NCBI GenBank assembly: GCA_937891445.1
Contig: CALAFV010000390.1
Coordinates: 1-14,549, forward strand
Direction: 5' to 3'
Source: an uncultured Phycisphaerales bacterium
GTDB lineage: Bacteria > Planctomycetota > Phycisphaerae > Phycisphaerales > UBA1924
Length of the DNA stretch: 14,549 nucleotides
The notes beneath the pieces were generated by a model. The model saw nothing but the letters and a program-made list of their open reading frames with translations, did no database searches and had not been told where the DNA came from. How positions within the stretch are numbered: the stretch's first letter is position 1; every line of letters starts with the position of its first letter. The position numbers and the translations under genes are program-made. Shown here piece after piece: positions 13,384-14,549 of this stretch.

Positions 13384-14046
13384 ATGCCCGCCGACCACGA
13401 CGAATCACCCCACGCCGCAGCCGCACACGCCAGGCGGGAACTGCGTCGGCATTACATCGGCACCCTCGTCTTCGACGCCGGGGTCACCCCCGTCCGCTAT
13501 GTCGTCGAGCATGGGTTCCGCCGGTTGCTTATGGCGGTCGAGCCGGCCGCGGCCTCCCTCATGGAGGCGACCCTCTTTGTTCCCGAGGAGCGGGACGGCG
13601 CGCTCCAGGCTCTGGTCAGCCTGTCCCCGGCCGACCCGCGCTCGCCGCGCGACGGCGCTCTGACGGACCGTTGGACCGCCTATCACGCGGGCGCGCCGGC
13701 TCCGGGAGCATGGCTCTGGGCGACGATCGAGGCGACGAAGTTCGATGGTCAGGTCGCCGCGGGCGATGAGATCACCGCCGCGCCCCCCGCGCCCGATGCT
13801 CTGAGGGCTTGCGAGCCGCGCCTCTGCCGGCATCTTAACGCCGATCGCGCCGCCCTCGCCCGCGCATGCCGCGCCATCGCCGGCGTCGAGGTTGGTACGC
13901 CCGTCGCCGTGGGTGTTGATCCCGAAGGGGTGGACGTCCGCGCCCGCTTTGGCGTCGTGCGCCTGGAGTTCGATGCGCCGGCGCTGGATGAGCCGGGCGC
14001 GATGGAGCGGATCGCCGCGCTGCTGGCGCGGGGAGGCGCGGGGTGA
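13384..14046 (+). CDS. Probable split-barrel / DUF2470-domain protein (HugZ-like)
   Basis: This is a 220-residue soluble protein. Residues about 145-215 resemble the DUF2470 domain found at the C-terminus of HugZ-type haem-degrading and pyridoxamine-phosphate-oxidase-like proteins: CRHLNADRAALARACRA, then VAVGVDPEGVDVRAR, then VRLEF and a final helix. In the usual motif the fourth residue of NADH is His; here it is Arg154. The N-terminal part (about 20-130) is compatible with a flavin-binding-type split barrel (LVSLSPADPRSPRDG, RWTAYHAG, WLWATIEATKFDGQV), but this is less certain. A haem- or flavin-related role is inference from the family. ATG 13384 has only a weak upstream purine signal. 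The TGA overlaps the GTG of the following amidohydrolase by 4 bases (GTGA), a layout that indicates translational coupling. Confidence 0.55.
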   Translation: MPADHDESPHAAAAHARRELRRHYIGTLVFDAGVTPVRYVVEHGFRRLLMAVEPAAASLMEATLFVPEERDGALQALVSLSPADPRSPRDGALTDRWTAYHAGAPAPGAWLWATIEATKFDGQVAAGDEITAAPPAPDALRACEPRLCRHLNADRAALARACRAIAGVEVGTPVAVGVDPEGVDVRARFGVVRLEFDAPALDEPGAMERIAALLARGGAG

Positions 14047-14549
14047 CCGCTTCGTCCGACGGCGCTCGTAACTTCCCATCGATGCGCCACTTGCGCGAAG
14101 CGCACGCGCACCTGGCCGCCTACGGCCAGGCGCTGACGCTCCCTTCGCTCGCTTCCTGCGCCGGTCTTGCTGAGTGCCTCGACGCCGTTCATCGCGCGGC
14201 CGCGGCGGCGCGATCGGGCGCCAACACCCCCGCCTTCGTCCGCTTCACCGCCGCGCGGCCGGAGTCCTGGCCCGAGGCGCGCTGGCCCACGCGCGCCGAA
14301 CTCGACGCCGCGGCGGGCGAAGGCGTCGCCGTCGTGATCATGTCGTTCGACCACCACACCGCCGCGGCCAACTCCGCCGCGCTCGCCGCCGCGGGCCTCC
14401 GCGCAGGCGTGGCGGTGCCGCCGTCGGGCGTCGTCTGCGCCGATGACCACGGCGAGGCGACGGGGGTGCTGCTGGAACATGCGGCGTGGGCCGCCTGGTC
14501 GGCCGCGCCGGCGCCGACGGCGCAGGAGCGCCTCGACCACGTCCGGGCC
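14043..14549 (+). CDS. Amidohydrolase family (YtcJ-like), 3' end cut by window edge, N-terminal domain short
   Basis: The visible 169 residues fit the YtcJ/Amidohydro_3 group of metal-dependent hydrolases: the first metal motif HxH is in LREAHAHLAAYG (His21, His23), then RWPTRAELDAA (81-91), SFDHHTAAANSAALAAAGL (101-119), and the GEATGVLLEHA block (137-147). These run in the family order with normal spacing. What is unusual is the start: family members have about 50-60 residues forming part of a beta-sandwich before HxH, whereas here at most 20 precede it, and an in-frame TGA at 13989 rules out a longer start. The GTG at 14043 overlaps the previous stop (GTGA); an alternative ATG at 14082 would leave even less. 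Substrate unknown. Either the family in this lineage lacks the N-terminal strand region or the gene is 5'-truncated. Confidence 0.8.
   Translation, partial: MTASSDGARNFPSMRHLREAHAHLAAYGQALTLPSLASCAGLAECLDAVHRAAAAARSGANTPAFVRFTAARPESWPEARWPTRAELDAAAGEGVAVVIMSFDHHTAAANSAALAAAGLRAGVAVPPSGVVCADDHGEATGVLLEHAAWAAWSAAPAPTAQERLDHVRA

Overview
This window looks like ordinary chromosome from a very GC-rich bacterium, most likely a planctomycete (Phycisphaerae-like). That placement is inferred from gene content: a TPR protein carrying two RNA polymerase alpha C-terminal-like domains, a C-terminal two-CxxC 'CGYD' zinc-ribbon tail on a membrane transporter, a tiny lysine-rich histone-H1-like peptide, and meso-DAP peptidoglycan/lysine genes. 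No 16S or other phylogenetic marker is present to confirm it.

Layout, left to right. A nearly complete murE (minus strand, runs off the left edge) is divergent from a Bfd-like [2Fe-2S] protein. That protein converges on a minus-strand run that reads, in transcription order, pdxA, a MATE-family transporter, and the TPR/double-alphaCTD protein, closed by a strong intrinsic terminator at 2252-2285. Divergent from pdxA is a pair of exported FKBP-type prolyl isomerases (a lipoprotein with one domain, then a protein with two domains), ended by a terminator at 7621-7648. Next come a minus-strand fused ABC permease of the iron(III)/FbpB type with no partner genes in view, and a divergent small coiled-coil lipoprotein. 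A minus-strand M16-family protease homologue that lacks the zinc motif follows, its stop codon 3 bases from that of the lipoprotein. Then a membrane-anchored protein of unknown function, dapB (minus), a 48-residue lysine/arginine-rich DNA-binding-type peptide with its own terminator, and at the right edge a split-barrel/DUF2470-like protein overlapping by 4 bases an amidohydrolase that begins almost at its metal-binding HxH motif.

Functional links: murE and dapB both belong to the meso-diaminopimelate/peptidoglycan route; the FKBPs, coiled-coil lipoprotein and possibly the M16 homologue would act outside the cytoplasmic membrane; the alphaCTD-like protein and the lysine-rich peptide are candidate transcription/nucleoid factors. 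I see no mobile element, CRISPR array, tRNA, rRNA or phage gene, and no gene-free stretch above 300 bases. I did not find a convincing new multi-gene system. The most unusual items are the TPR/double-alphaCTD protein, the zinc-motif-less M16 protein, and the truncated-looking amidohydrolase coupled to the DUF2470-like gene.
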